Assembly: GCA_030340625.1 (NCBI GenBank) | Contig: JAOPHQ010000932.1 | Coordinates: 19,990 to 83,989 of the forward strand | Reading direction: 5' to 3' | Source of the DNA: Merluccius polli | Lineage: Eukaryota > Chordata > Actinopteri > Gadiformes > Merlucciidae | DNA length: 64,000 nt | Notes under the pieces: model-generated | Seen by the model: only the letters and a program-made list of their open reading frames with translations | What the model was told of the DNA's origin: nothing | Databases searched by the model: none | Position numbers and translations under genes: made by a program | Shown here: positions 1 to 27,070 of the stretch, one piece after another | Layout: every line of letters begins with the position of its first letter | Position numbering within the stretch: position 1 is the stretch's first letter

Positions 1-93
<93 letters not shown>
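1..93 (+). repeat. (TG)n microsatellite at left edge
   Basis: An uninterrupted dinucleotide tract running in from outside the window, in a kmt2d intron. Confidence 0.98.
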
Positions 94-96
<3 letters not shown>

Positions 97-141
97 TTCT
101 ATATTATGTATAAATGCATTATATATAATGTGTCTTTATAG

Positions 142-2178
142 ATCCTGTTGGTCAAGAGGTGAAGAGTGTGGACATTCTAGCTGCTCTCCCCACTCCACCT
201 CACAACCAGAACGAGGACATCAGGTATGTTAAGTGGGACCTTCAGAGGCCCAAGTGGGCCGACGGCTTCTTCATTTCTAAATCCACGTTTCCATGGTTTG
301 ATGATTAAAAAGTGTTGGGTGGTTATATTCTTAACCAAGAGTCCAACGCTTTGCTCGCTGCTCCTCATGTGTTGACACGTAAATATATGTTGTGTTCCAC
401 GTCAGGATGGAGAGCGACGACGAGGATGCCTCTGAAAGCATCGTCCAGGCGTCGTCCCCCGAGAGCAATGCTGGCGACGCCTCGGCCCGCTTCCCTCGCC
501 TCCGCGAGCCCAAAGAGGAGGAGACGGAGCGGGCCATATCGCCCGTCATCCCTCTCATACCTCGCACCGCCATCCCAGGTACAGACCCTGTGCAGCTAAC
601 CCTAACTGTAACCCTAACCCTAGTCTGGCTTTCCGGATGTAGGTTGTTGGTATAAGATAGGCGGCTGATGCCTTTCCCCCCTCCCCCTCGCTACGTGAAA
701 CAACAACCTCCGAGCTAGCAACCTACATGCTGAAAATGGCAAGTCTTGACGAAGATTGCCAGTGCTAGCCTCGCCCCACGTGCGAATGTTCACCAAAACA
801 AGTCCCCCCCCCCCCCCCCCCCCCCCCCCACCCGACACTATTTTGCAAGGGCACCGTTGCTGCATCCTGGGCTTAGTGCTGCCCAAAACGATTGTGATTG
901 GTTAAAGAAATACAAACAAGACCACCATATTGATATTCTGCGCTTAGTCTTTTCGCACTTATCTCCTTTGTATTCTAGCAATCGGTTAACATAGCAATTG
1001 GTATGCTTGAAACTCCTTCTTGTGAAATCCTTACTCTACTGATAGCGGGTTAGTGTTGCACTTTCTCCTAACAAATGTACTTATTGAAAGTTGCTTTGGA
1101 CAAAAGCGTCTGCTAAATGCCCTAAATGTAAATGTAAGACAGAGTGTTTTTTCCCCTATACCAGAACCTTTCTCCAGCGCTGGCACAGTGCTAAAACCAA
1201 GTGTGGAGATAGGTCTGGCTATGTGAGACCACCCTAACCCTAACCCTTCAAACATATTCATCCTAGATCCTCTTGTAATGGTCTTACATCTACGCCCTAG
1301 ATCCTCTTGTAATGGCCTTACATCTACATCCTCTTGTAATGGTCTTCTAGTCATGTTTCTGGTGGGTCAGTATATAGGGTATATTAACATGTAGTGATAG
1401 GGTAAGCAGTCTGCTAGCCATCCCAGACCACAAGCAGTCTGTGGTGAAAGTGTTTATTTGTCGAATGTCTTACATTCATACTTCAGTCATGTGAGGCATT
1501 TATTTCAGTTGCTCATCAATGTATGAAAAGGCATTAGATTAACTAGTCAAACTGAAGTGACAACTTGCCTTGGAGTGATGAGCCAGTGAGGTCCTCTTCC
1601 TCATAACTGCTGTGCTTTCACATCTCCTTCGTGTTTCTTTAGTTTTTCCTCAGAAGCCATTTGAGGCCGCTGACAGCAAGGCTGTTTCCACATCGAATCA
1701 CTGGGACAACTCCAAAAACAACGAGGTCTCCGTCACTTTCATGCTCTCCTCTGCTGCAGCCAAGGTATAGCGCCGCCAACCTGCTTCCACATGTCGCCAT
1801 TACAGACGATGCTGTCATCTGACCACCTGTTGTGTTGTTGCAGAATCTGAACCACATGATGGTGGCCATGGCCCAGCTGCTTCACATCAGAATGCCCGGT
1901 TCCTACGAGGTGACCTTCCCTCCTAGCCCGGGAACACCTGCTGGGCCAGGTAAGGCCCCCGAACAGCCAGGTACATGTAGCTCCCGTGTCCCACACCTTT
2001 CCTTCACGACCCCTGAATGTCATTGGTTTAAATCTTACGATGGTTTTCTTTCTCAGGGGATGGAAGTGTGAAGGATGGCCCCTCCGCCAGCCAGGACGAG
2101 TGGCTCAGGCAGTTTGACGTGACGCTACCAGGCTGTACACTCAAGAAACAGGTGGACGTCCTGTCACTCATCAAGCAG
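142..2178 (+). CDS. kmt2d: kmt2d exons before the ePHD exon (five exons)
   Basis: Exons 142-223, 406-578, 1643-1764, 1844-1949 and 2057-2178 encode blocks conserved in KMT2D: LPTPPHNQNEDIRMESDDED, AISPVIPLIPRTAIP, EVSVTFMLSSAAAKNLNHMM, MPGSYEVTFP and EWLRQFDVTLPGCTLKKQVD. No catalytic domain lies here; in the family this is the linker between the coactivator-binding mid-region and the C-terminal reader/SET module. Splice phases (2,1,0,1,0) match across each junction. The 5' splice site after 578 is followed within about 20 bases by TAACCC-type repeats. Short unspliced readings across these exons are not separate genes. Confidence 0.9.
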
Positions 2179-5100
2179 GTCAGTCAGCATAGATCCGATT
2201 AATTTCTTTAATCTACTCCCAACCTGGAGCTACCATCTCACCTCCGCTCAACTTTGTGTCACAGGAGTTCTCGGAGCAGGAGGACAAACCAGCACAGCAC
2301 TGTTACACCACCAACGTAAATGACCTAGACGTACGCCACCTGCCCATCATAACGGTGGAGGAATCTCCACCCCCTTCCCCCTCGCCTCCACCTCCGCCCT
2401 CGGACCCTGCTCCTCCTGAGGAGCCTATGATGGAACCCAAGCCCCCCTCGTCCCCGCCTGTTGTTCAGATCAAGACTGAGCCGGGGCTGGACGCTGTGGG
2501 GCCGGACGCCGTGGGGCCGGACGCCGCGGGGCCGGACGCCGTGGGGCCGGACGCCGTGGCCCCGCCAGGCGACGCTCAAGAGAAACCGTCAGAATGTCCT
2601 GAAGCTGCTGAAGCTTCTTCTGCTCCCGAAGCACCTGCTGATCCTGAAGCTTCTTCTGCTCCTGAAGCACCTGCACCTGATCCCGATCCTACTGACTCCA
2701 CAACCCCGGACCCTTCTGCTCCCCGGGAAGACGCTCCAGCAACTAAAGAGGAGCCCATCGCCACCGACGAGCCCATCCAGACCCCGGGGGATTCACCCGA
2801 CGCCATGGAGGTGGATACCGTCAAGCCGATCAAGCAGCGCCGGCCCTTCTCCCCCGACGAGGCGGTGGTGCAGCCCCGGCAGAAGAAGTGGAAGGGTGTG
2901 CGCTGGAAGCGTCTCCAGGTCGTCGTCACCATCCGCAAGGGCGGATCCAAGAAGGAGAACCACCGCGAGGTGTCGGAGCTGATGGACCGGCTGCGCGTGG
3001 CCCTGCGGCCCGACCGGCTCCCGCGGGACAAACGCAAGTGCTGCTTCTGCCACGAGGAGGGTGACGGCGCCACCGACGGCCCGGCGCGCCTGCTGAACAT
3101 CGACGTGGACCTGTGGGTGCACCTCAACTGTGCGCTGTGGTCCACGGAGGTGTACGAGACGCAGGGCGGCGCCCTCATCAACGTGGAGGTGGCGCTGCGC
3201 CGAGGCCTGCGCACCCTCTGCGCCTACTGCCAGAAGACGGGCGCCACCGGCAGCTGCAACCGCATCCGCTGCCCCAACGTCTACCATTTCGCCTGCGCTA
3301 TGCGGGCCCGCTGCATGTTCTTCAAGGACAAGACCATGCTGTGCACGCAGCACAAGCTGAAGGGCCCCAGCGAGGAGGAGCTGGGCAGCTTCTCCGTCTA
3401 CCGACGCGTCTACATCGAGCGCGACGAGGTCAAGCAGATCGCCAGCATCCTGCAGCGCGGCGACCGCGTCCACCTGTTCCGCGTGGGAGGCCTCATCTTC
3501 CACTCGGTGGGCCAGCTGCTGCCCTCTCAGATGGCCAACTTCCACTCCCCCACCGCCATCTTCCCCGTGGGGTACGAAGCCACGCGCATCTACTGGAGCA
3601 CGCGAGCGCCCAACAAGCGCTGCCGCTATCGCTGCCGCATCAGCGAGACGGACAGCCGGCCCTCCTTCGAGGTGCGCGTCCTGGAGCACGGCATGCAGGA
3701 CCTGCACTACAGCGACACCACGCCAGAGGGTAAGACGGGGTTAATACCTCGCCTTATATCGCTATTGCTGTACATTACTTTATTTTTTAAAATGTCATCT
3801 TTATCTTTTCTTTACAGGCATCTGGGACAGAGTGGTTCAACAGGTGGCCAAGTTGCGGGACGAGTCGGCAATGTTGAAGCTTTTCTCCGACCGCGTAAAG
3901 GGAGAGGAAATGTACGGCTTGACCATTCACGCCGTCATGCGCATCACTGAGTCGGTAAGAATCGACTTGAGAGCAAATCACCCGTGTTCAAGTAATGATA
4001 AACAGAATAATCCACCATGGTTACAGTCTCACGGCGTTCAACACGGAGTTATATCATGTTTTAACTTGTTCTCAGCTGCCTGGCGTGGAGAACTGTCAGA
4101 ACTACCAGTTCCGCTACGGGCGCCACCCCCTCATGGAGCTCCCCCTGATGATCAACCCCAGCGGCTGCGCTCGCTCGGAAGCCAAGGTTCCCACCCACTG
4201 CAAGAGGTGAGAAAACCCCCCCCCCCCTCCCTTACCAATATGACCAATTCTCCACCTACCGACACCTGGGGGAGACCCCTGGTGGACACTCAGGGAACCA
4301 ACCGGACCGTTATTTCTCTGCAGGCCCCACACCCTAAACAGCACCAGCATGTCGAAGGCCTACCAGAGCACCTTCACGGGGGAGACCAACACGCCCTACA
4401 GCAAGCAGTTCGTCCACTCCAAGTCTTCCCAGTACCGCCGGCTGAAGACGGAGTGGAAGAACAACGTGTACCTGGCACGCTCACGCATCCAGGGCCTGGG
4501 TCTGTACGCTGCCAAGGACCTGGAGAAACACACCATGGTGATCGAGTACATCGGCACAGTGATCCGCAATGAGGTAGCCAATCGCAGGGAGAAGATCTAC
4601 GAGGAACAGGTACACCTTACATCACTACGCTCTTTATTCAAATGTATTTAAGATGTCTTTTCATTGATTCTCTTTTCTTGATTGTCCATTTAAATGTCTT
4701 TATAATTTCCTATGTTTGTAAAACACTCTGTGTTGAAGGAATGCAATGACCCGTATGGGGAATATACATCTTTATACCATGGCCCGGGTGAATACTCGAT
4801 TCTGATGTGCGCCATATGTGTTGAATAACTGTCAACTTAGACCGGACTCGTATGGGACTACGTTTAGAGGGTTCTTAGCCCCTGCGTCGTGCATTATTTT
4901 TCGATACATGCACACCTCGCCATGGATTATCCCTTGCATATAAAATCTGAAAAATAAAATGGGGAACAAGCCTCCATGCAGGCAGTGATACGCTGCTCTG
5001 ATCTTCACCTCACGACTTGTGTTGCAGAACCGAGGCATCTACATGTTCCGCATCAACAACGAACAAGTGATCGACGCCACGCTGACAGGTGGACCGGCAC

Positions 5101-8089
5101 GGTGAGTCACCTTCTGCTAGAGCCGATCAGCCCCTAATGATGAGTCACCTTCTGCTGGAGCCGATCAGCCCCTAATGACTAGTCACCTTCTGCTAGAGCC
5201 GATCAGCCCCTAATGATGAGTCACCTTCTGCTAGAGCTGATCAGCCCCTAATGACGAGTCACCTTCTGCTGGAGCCGATCAGCCCCTAATGACTAGTCAC
5301 CTTCTGCTAGAGCTGATCAGCCCCTAATGACGAGTCACCTTCTGCTAGAGCCGATCAGCCCCTAATGACGAGTCACCTGCTGGAGCCGATCAGCCCCTAA
5401 TGACGAGTCACCTTCTGCTGGAGCCGATCAGCCCCTAATGACTAGTCACCTTCTGCTAGAGCTGATCAGCCCCTAATGATGAGTCACCTTCTGCTAGAGC
5501 CGATCAGCCCCTAATGATGAGTCACCTTCTGCTAGAGCTGATCAGCCCCTAATGACGAGTCACCTTCTGCTGGAGCCGATCAGCCCCTAATGACTAGTCA
5601 CCTTCTGCTGGAGCCGATCAGCCCCTAATGACTAGTCACCTTCTGCTAGAGCTGATCAGCCCCTAATGATGAGTCACCTTCTGCTAGAGCCGATCAGCCC
5701 CTAATGACGAGTCACCTTCTGCTGGAGCCGATCAGCCCCTAATGACTAGTCACCTTCTGCTAGAGCTGATCAGCCCCTAATGATGAGTCACCTTCTGCTA
5801 GAGCTGATCAGCCCCTAATGACGAGTCACCTTCTGCTGGAGCCGATCAGCCCCTAATGACTAGTCACCTTCTGCTAGAGCCGATCAGCCCCTAATGACGA
5901 GTCACCTTCTGCTAGAGCTGATCAGCCCACTCTGATTCCTGAAGCGTGGATGACGAGTGGTATTTTCACGCCATGCTACTCCTGCAACCAGGATAATGAT
6001 GGCGTTCTGAGGTCTCACTTGGATCCATGCACTCACTCCCTGAGTGGTCTTTGTGGAGGACACCTCATCTGCAATAAAAAACAGTGACCTAACTGGATCA
6101 GAACCCAGGGAGAACAGGTGGTCAGGTGAACGACGGATAGGCCTTGTCATCAGATATCCTTTGGATGACTTGGTTTTTATGTCATCCTTTTGTAGTTTTG
6201 ATCAGAATGAATTCAGAACAATGATATATTGTGTAGCCAGCGATGGGTGAAATAGACACCGAACCTGTCTGTTAGAATGCTATTCTGCAGGTTAGTCCTG
6301 CAGGGTGGAGATGTACCCGTTAGTCAGGAATCCCAGCTCAACCAGGAGGGGTCTATTATCTGCTTGACCCACCTACCATGAAATGCGAACAAGTCAAACT
6401 TTATGATGTGGAACAATTTGCTTGCCTTCACTATACCTCTAAACCGGAATATATACCTGACTCTTTGTTTGTATTTTTCCTTGTTTGGTTTTCTGCAGCT
6501 ACGCAAATCACTCGTGTGCACCCAACTGTGTGGCAGAGGTCGTGACCTTTGACAGAGAGGACAAGATCATCATCATCTCCAGTCGCAGGATCCCCAAAGG
6601 AGAAGAGGTGACATTATTCTTCTGTCAACTTCAATATGTTACCATATGTGCACATTATATATAATATAACTCAATATGTTAAAGGCCTTGGGAATGTTGA
6701 CGATGTTCCAGGTATCAGTCATGTCATTGTTATTTTCAAAACACTAATCTTCAACACTAGGATGCTGAAAGCCAGGTTGACTTTAATACTAAACTAATAT
6801 TCAAATGTCCACTGGCCTCCAGATGGTGTGTCTTAACTTGTCACCCGTCCGTGCGAGGGCTAAACCATGAGAGAGCCTGCGTGGCTCTTTATTTGCGTGG
6901 CTCATTTTGTTTTGAGAATACACGGCTAATGTTAGACTGACAGACATTACACTGACAGACATTACACTGACAGACTTTAGACTGACATTAGACTGACAGA
7001 CATACGCTGTTGCAAACACAAGAGAAAACTACATTATCCACAGTCCAACAGGGTGTGACGGCAATTGCCGGTGTGCGCTAGTTTTCTCTAGTTTTTCTCT
7101 CGCGTGTCCAAATTGCACCAAATTGGACACTACACTTCTCTGGGTCCCGAATGAGAAGTGGGTTCGATGAACGGCCATCGAGATAATCGACGGGTTGGGA
7201 GGCAGACAGCAGATATAGATTCCTGCCTTCCTAGTTAGATGTACCCATGTCATCTACATTTACTATATTTGGTATAGGCTTGTTACGGTAGTTGGTGTTA
7301 CCGGTTTTCAGGCGTACACCGATTACATCACTTGCCCACCATCGTTTTTTTTTTTTATAGAAATAAAACCCATTGAGTTATTTTTGTGTATCAGCGCTAG
7401 GGGTGTGCCGGTCGCATACTTTTGATTGCGATTGATGGTCATAATAAACCGTCGTGTCACCAGGTAGGCTATAACCATCTTGCTTGTTTTTTCACTGGAA
7501 ATGTTACTTGCGGCATGGTTGAGATCCCCGACCACTCTTTTTGTTAGTAAGGATCGAGTCCCTTCATTTCCTTTGTTTTGTTGAAGTAGTGCTCCTTTGC
7601 TGCCTTGTTGAGTTTCTCTCGATAAGGAATCTTGCACTTGATCTTCGCTCAGTCCATTTGTGTTTGTTTCTGTTGATTTGTGTTGTGCATTTAGGAAAGC
7701 CTGCTGCCTTTTGCTGCCTTTTGCTCCACAGTTATTGAGCATCATTTTCTGTAAAACGTTAAAAGTATTAGTAACTGGTGGGAAAATGTCCTCACCGTGG
7801 CCATCCCTAATTTGGTATAGTTAATATATTGTATATAATATATACAGACAGAACAGTTATATTCCACATCAGTGCTTACATCACTGATCGCCTTCACTTC
7901 TAGAGAAGCGCTTCTATCTGTTGAAGTTGGGTTTAGATGGGCTTGGGGTAAATCCGTCTTAACTAACCCTAACTAGTCTCCCTCCTTCTGTTTCAGTTGA
8001 CCTATGACTATCAGTTTGACTTCGAGGACGATCAGCACAAGATTCCCTGCCATTGTGGAGCCTGGAATTGCCGAAAGTGGATGAATTAA
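142..8089 (+). CDS. kmt2d: kmt2d 3' portion: histone H3K4 methyltransferase (MLL2/MLL4), C-terminal ~965 residues
   Basis: Twelve exons join with consistent phase and GT-AG borders: 142-223, 406-578, 1643-1764, 1844-1949, 2057-2178, 2265-3729, 3818-3954, 4076-4206, 4324-4609, 5028-5101, 6499-6607, 7997-8089 (TAA 8087-8089). The first listed exon starts in mid-codon, so the gene enters from the left; human KMT2D is about 5,500 residues, so this is roughly the last sixth. Order seen: acidic/proline-rich linker, extended PHD finger, FYRN, FYRC, WIN motif, SET, post-SET. The protein is the catalytic subunit of the COMPASS-like complex that monomethylates H3K4 at enhancers. The post-SET end, HCGAWNCRKWMN, separates KMT2D from KMT2C, whose equivalent reads AVN as I recall it. 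The final stop is the family's normal end. Oddities: an Ala where Ile is usual beside NHSC, and a minisatellite abutting one 5' splice site. Confidence 0.95.
1082..1137 (-). repeat. Dispersed teleost repeat fragment (kmt2d intron)
   Basis: ttgctttggacaaaagcgtc then tgctaaatgccctaaatgta, in opposite orientation to the copy at 40794-40849. Confidence 0.6.
2265..3729 (+). CDS. kmt2d: kmt2d large exon: Pro-rich linker, extended PHD finger, FYRN and start of FYRC
   Basis: A 1,465-bp, very GC-rich exon. Its first ~200 residues are low complexity: proline runs, an IKTEP SUMOylation-type motif, a five-residue GPDAV-type repeat at about 2488-2562 and Ala/Pro/Glu tracts. LKKWKGVRWKRL-like text marks the return of conservation. 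The extended PHD finger follows at about 3037-3357 (CCFCHEEGDGATDG, LWVHLNCALWSTEV, CNRIRCPNVYHFACA). FYRN follows (VYRRVYIERDEVKQIA, FRVGGLIFHSVGQLL) and then FYRC begins (FPVGYEATRIYWS). Antisense readings up to 304 codons across this exon are composition shadows. The donor at 3730 and acceptor at 3816-3817 keep phase 1. Confidence 0.93.
3818..4206 (+). CDS. kmt2d: kmt2d FYRC end and WIN-motif exons
   Basis: Two exons (3818-3954, 4076-4206) finish the FYRC domain (GEEMYGLTIHAVMRITES, then LPGVENCQNYQFRYGRHPLM) and encode INPSGCARSEAK. The GCARSE segment is the WIN (WDR5-interacting) motif; the Arg in ARS inserts into WDR5 in MLL-family proteins and is needed for COMPASS-core assembly. Phase is 1 into the first exon, 0 between the two, and 2 into the following SET exon. 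A poly-C run follows the 3' donor within 15 bases. Confidence 0.92.
4324..8089 (+). CDS. kmt2d: kmt2d catalytic SET and post-SET exons
   Basis: Exons 4324-4609, 5028-5101, 6499-6607 and 7997-8089 encode the SET domain: SRIQGLGLYAAKDLEKHTMV, VIEYIGTVIRNEVANRREKI, NRGIYMFRINNEQVIDATLT, NHSCAPNCVAEVVTFDRED, IPKGEELTYDYQFDFEDDQH, and the zinc-binding post-SET CHCGAWNCRKWMN. NHSC contacts S-adenosylmethionine, and the YDY tyrosine shapes the lysine channel. The residue pair before NHSC is Tyr-Ala here (codons tac gca at 6500-6505), where MLL proteins I know have Tyr/Phe-Ile. All other core residues look intact, so the enzyme is probably functional. The intron at 5102-6498 opens directly with a 38-bp minisatellite. 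Confidence 0.94.
5102..5930 (+). repeat. 38-bp minisatellite starting at the kmt2d 5' splice site
   Basis: About 21-22 near-identical copies of a 38-bp unit (gagtcaccttctgctagagc followed by cgatcagcccctaatgay). The first copy starts inside the donor (the GT at 5102-5103 leads straight into gagtcacc), so the array is in register with the exon edge. Variation is limited to a few transitions (gagcc/gagct, tagag/ggagc, gat/gac/act), and one copy lacks four bases. This implies recent homogenisation. Confidence 0.95.
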
Positions 8090-10940
<2,851 letters not shown>

Positions 10941-10984
10941 TGTTGAGAAATGCACTACATCTCATGACATCATTCCACTATGTG

Positions 10985-11215
10985 TCGCCTTCACGTAGAC
11001 TTGGAGAACTGGATCATGTAAAGCTGTGTTTTCGTTCCCTGCGGATGATCTTATATCTCCGTAGGGGGCGGGTCCTCTTCCACGGAGGCCGCCATGTTGC
11101 ACCGCCATGTTTCTCCAGTAGCCCACAACGGACAAACAGCTCTAGAGAGGATGCGTTTTTAATTTTTATGAAGTCTCTAGCGTTAAGCTATGCCCTATAG
11201 TTTTACAGACTAAAT
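10985..11215. repeat. Dispersed teleost repeat (CCGCCATGTTGCACCGCCATG block)
   Basis: The block ggaggccgccatgttgcacc / gccatgtttctccagtagcc / cacaacggacaaacagctct resembles a repeat that I recall occurring near many teleost genes. Family and borders are not established here. It lies between the inferred 3' ends of kmt2d and acvr1b. Confidence 0.35.
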
Positions 11216-11600
11216 ACCTAAATCAAATGTATAAATCTATCAAGGAACCTCATCACATGACTACTCGATGCTGTGTTAGAAGAGGACATTTTGGAAGTAC
11301 CTACTAGGGGTGATACATGATACAAAAATATTTTAATCGAAAACCGTTTTGTATACATTTGTTCATAGGCTAACTACTGGCACCTTACAGGCCACCGTAG
11401 CTTCTCCTGACTCCTATGTCGTTGGTTGCAATCTGCATTCTGACCTCTAGATGCCACTAAAGCCTACACACTGCACTTTAAAAAATAAGTTCACTATAAA
11501 AAAGGTCAGACTAGAAATAATACAGGGACCACAAACCCAAAACCTTCCCCACACAATGCAATTCTTAAAGAAAGAAGAAACATGTAAGAAAAAAAAGGTA

Positions 11601-11606
11601 TTTATT
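11601..11606 (-). terminator. Candidate poly(A) signal of acvr1b
   Basis: TTTATT on the plus strand is AATAAA on the minus strand, about 2.25 kb past the acvr1b stop. The hexamer alone is weak evidence. Confidence 0.4.
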
Positions 11607-12835
11607 GTTCATCCACTATGTACACATTGAAACTAATTCTGAAAAGATTTGCATGACTGGAAATATTTTACAGGATGTCTAGTGATAAAATACCCATGAC
11701 TAAATAAAAACAACCAAAAAAAGGACAGGAGCAATTTGAGATTTTGGTTCACCCGACGGTCTTCCTTCAATCGCCTGCCGCACATCAATTCATTCTCCTA
11801 CCAAGCAGCGACACAAGTGGTCGACTATCAGAAGTTAAAGTATGTACGGGAAGAAGGAGGAAATGGACAAGATGAGGGTTTAAAAATCACAAAGACGGCC
11901 GCAGTGTTGGCGACTATATGCAGAACTTGTTCTGGTCACAGTGACCCTGGTTCAAAAAAATAGTGCAGGTGGACAGAACAGTGCAAAGCCCTGGGAAATC
12001 CAACTGCCAGTGTGTTAGATTAAATTCAGTTGTCTGTTAACGACACTAATATTACAAAGAGGCCTGGGCTGTAGATAGTTAACTTTATATCAATTATTCA
12101 CATCCAGCATTTTGCACAACCCTGTCCATCAGTAAAGTTAACATTTCACTTGTTCCTGAATAAATAAGCAATTGGCGAGATTCCAGGTTTTAAAATGATG
12201 TCTCCTAAATATTCCAGTGTCAACGAGAGATACCACTCTGGAGGATGTTGGATCAGATTTGGTTTGGTGAAATTCATCCAGTTATTTCATAAAGAGAAAA
12301 CAAAACAAACACAGCAACATGAATGAGGATCAGTAGTACCAAACTGCTCCAGTAGGAGTTCAGAATCCAGCAGACATACGAACCATGCAGATGACAAACT
12401 TTCAAAATAAAAGTACCTTCCAGTGGTGTGCGTTAACAGGAGTGTTTTCTATACACAAATCATACATGTACCCATCAGTAGTGTCTTAACAGTAAAAGTC
12501 AAAGCAAACACCCAATATGTCTTTAAAAAACACAAAAACATCAACAGTATTTTCCATTGCCATTACTTGCACTTATTTGCTCTGTGTGCGTGAGGTCATT
12601 GTTACCGATGGGATTATGCACTCATGAACATGTTAACATCTTTAAACGTCATAAACCTTTTCTTAAATACAATGGGTTTGGTACTAAACAACAAAATTGA
12701 TGACATATCAGGACACTGGCTTGTAGCACGTCAGTGTATTCATCAACATGAAATGAAAGAAAAAAACTAACTCAAATAAATTAATAAAATCCGCTAAACG
12801 CTATCCCTGCAACATTAAGAATGGAGAATGACGCG

Positions 12836-13110
12836 AGAGAGAGCTGTGCACACGGGGGGGAGAGAGCTGTGCACACGGGGGGAGACAGCTGTGCACACGG
12901 GGGGGAGACAGCTGTGCACACGGGGGGGGAGACAGCTGTGCACACGGGGGGGAGACAGCTGTGCACACGGGGGGGAGACAGCTGTGCACACGGGGGGGGG
13001 AGACAGCTGTGCACACGGGGGGGAGACAGCTGTGCACACGGGGGGGAGACAGCTGTGCACACGGGGGGGGGGAGACAGCTGTGCACACGGGGGGAGACAG
13101 CCGTGTAGAA
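12836..13110. repeat. 24-bp G-run minisatellite in the acvr1b 3' flank
   Basis: About 11-12 copies of gagacagctgtgcacacggg plus a G-run of varying length (4-9). Every unit holds CAGCTG and GTGCAC palindromes next to a G-tract. Several overlapping frames stay open by repetition only. Confidence 0.93.
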
Positions 13111-13857
13111 GGGGGAGACAGCTACGGGACACCACCCCTAGCGGCCCGTTGAGGTAGGGGAGGGGCCGCGTGTTAATATCGGTCATTAAAGAACCGCATC
13201 GCGACATCAACTCACACCCGTTCCAACGTGTCCGTCACCCGGAGCGAGGGCCTCCTCCTTTACGTCACCTCCTTTACGTCACCCAGAGCGAGGGACTCGA
13301 GCCTCTTTCCCGCACACAGGTTTACATTTAAAGCGGTTGCCGTGACAACAGCCATATGGAGTCATCTGCATTCGTCAGCCCATAATATTCTCCGAGTCTT
13401 CTGGACAAGGTTAGTTCATCATGGGGCCAAACGTCCACAGAGGTATAAAATAAAACAACTAAAACAATCCCATCTCTGTACACTAGTAGCATATCTTGCT
13501 ATGAGGAGAGGAGCAGGAAAAGAAGGAGGAGGAGCAACATATCCTGCTATGGGGAGAGGAGGAGGGTGGGAGTGCAGTGGTGTTGTGGCCCATGGAGATG
13601 ATGAAGGAGGGGGAGGAGGATGGGGTCTAAGATGACAAATCCCAAAATAGAAAAGGTGAAGAAGAGGGTGAGGAGAGGACAAGAGGAGGAAGGGGAGGAG
13701 AGGGAGGGATGGGGGTCTCAGTAGTTTTGGCTAAAAAAGGTGAGGTAGGCCTTTGTCACAACTTGGAGTGTGTTGGCGTTTTAAAACTGGCAGTCCGTCT
13801 TTTAGTGTTCTGGTTTTCCATACATTATTTTTGTTGTTTTTGTCGTTCCTGGCCGTC

Positions 13858-26457
<12,600 letters not shown>

Positions 26458-26693
26458 GTCTTCATGTCCTACAGGAAGAAGGAGGTGGAGGCGAGGACTT
26501 CTCAACAGGACCTGCTCCACCACCAGCCGACCGCACACACTCACTCACACACACTGCCGACCACATACACATATACACACACTCAGCTACGAGCGGGCAG
26601 TGACGTCGTTAAAGGGGTGTGCGCGCGTCTTAAAGGGGAGGGCTATTTGTGTCCCGTTCGCCCCCCCGTTGACTCTGTGCTGAAGTGATTGAG

Positions 26694-27070
26694 TTTTCAA
26701 ACTCATTGGACCTTACGGTTATTATGGGGTACATTATTATTAGGTATCCACAGAGTATCTTTGGATACTTATTGTTATTGTAGGGATTATTATTATTATT
26801 ATTATTATTATTAGTAGTAGTAGTATTAGTATTATTAGTATTTATATTCAAACTCATTGTACCTTACGGTTATTATGGGGTGCATTATTATTATTAGGTA
26901 TCCACAGAGTATCTTTGGATACTTATTGTTATTGTAGGGATTATTATTATTAGTAGTAGTATTAGTATTCAAACTCATTGTACCTTACGGTTATTATGGG
27001 GTGCATTATTATTATTAGGTATCCACAGAGTATCTGTGGATACTTATTGTTATTGTAGGAATTATTATTA
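26694..27070 (+). repeat. Three ~100-150-bp direct copies in ATT-rich DNA
   Basis: Each copy has caaactcattg(g/t)acctta, then ggttattatggggt, then ggtatccacagagtatct. Each is separated by (ATT/AGT)n of differing length. Confidence 0.88.

Larger units (their letters stand above)
11216..13857 (-). other. Inferred acvr1b 3' UTR and short intergenic gap
   Basis: Downstream of the acvr1b stop (reading leftward) there is no coding frame of merit. A minus-strand AATAAA at 11601-11606 would give a 3' UTR of about 2.25 kb, leaving about 0.65 kb to the last kmt2d poly(A) signal. The stretch contains the 24-bp GC-rich array at 12836-13110 and purine-rich sequence at 13500-13720. Transcript extent is inferred. 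Confidence 0.45.

Noticed and set aside
2576..3707. 212- and 304-codon antisense frames over kmt2d
   Set aside because: GC-rich coding exon shadow; the sense strand has unmistakable ePHD/FYR sequence.
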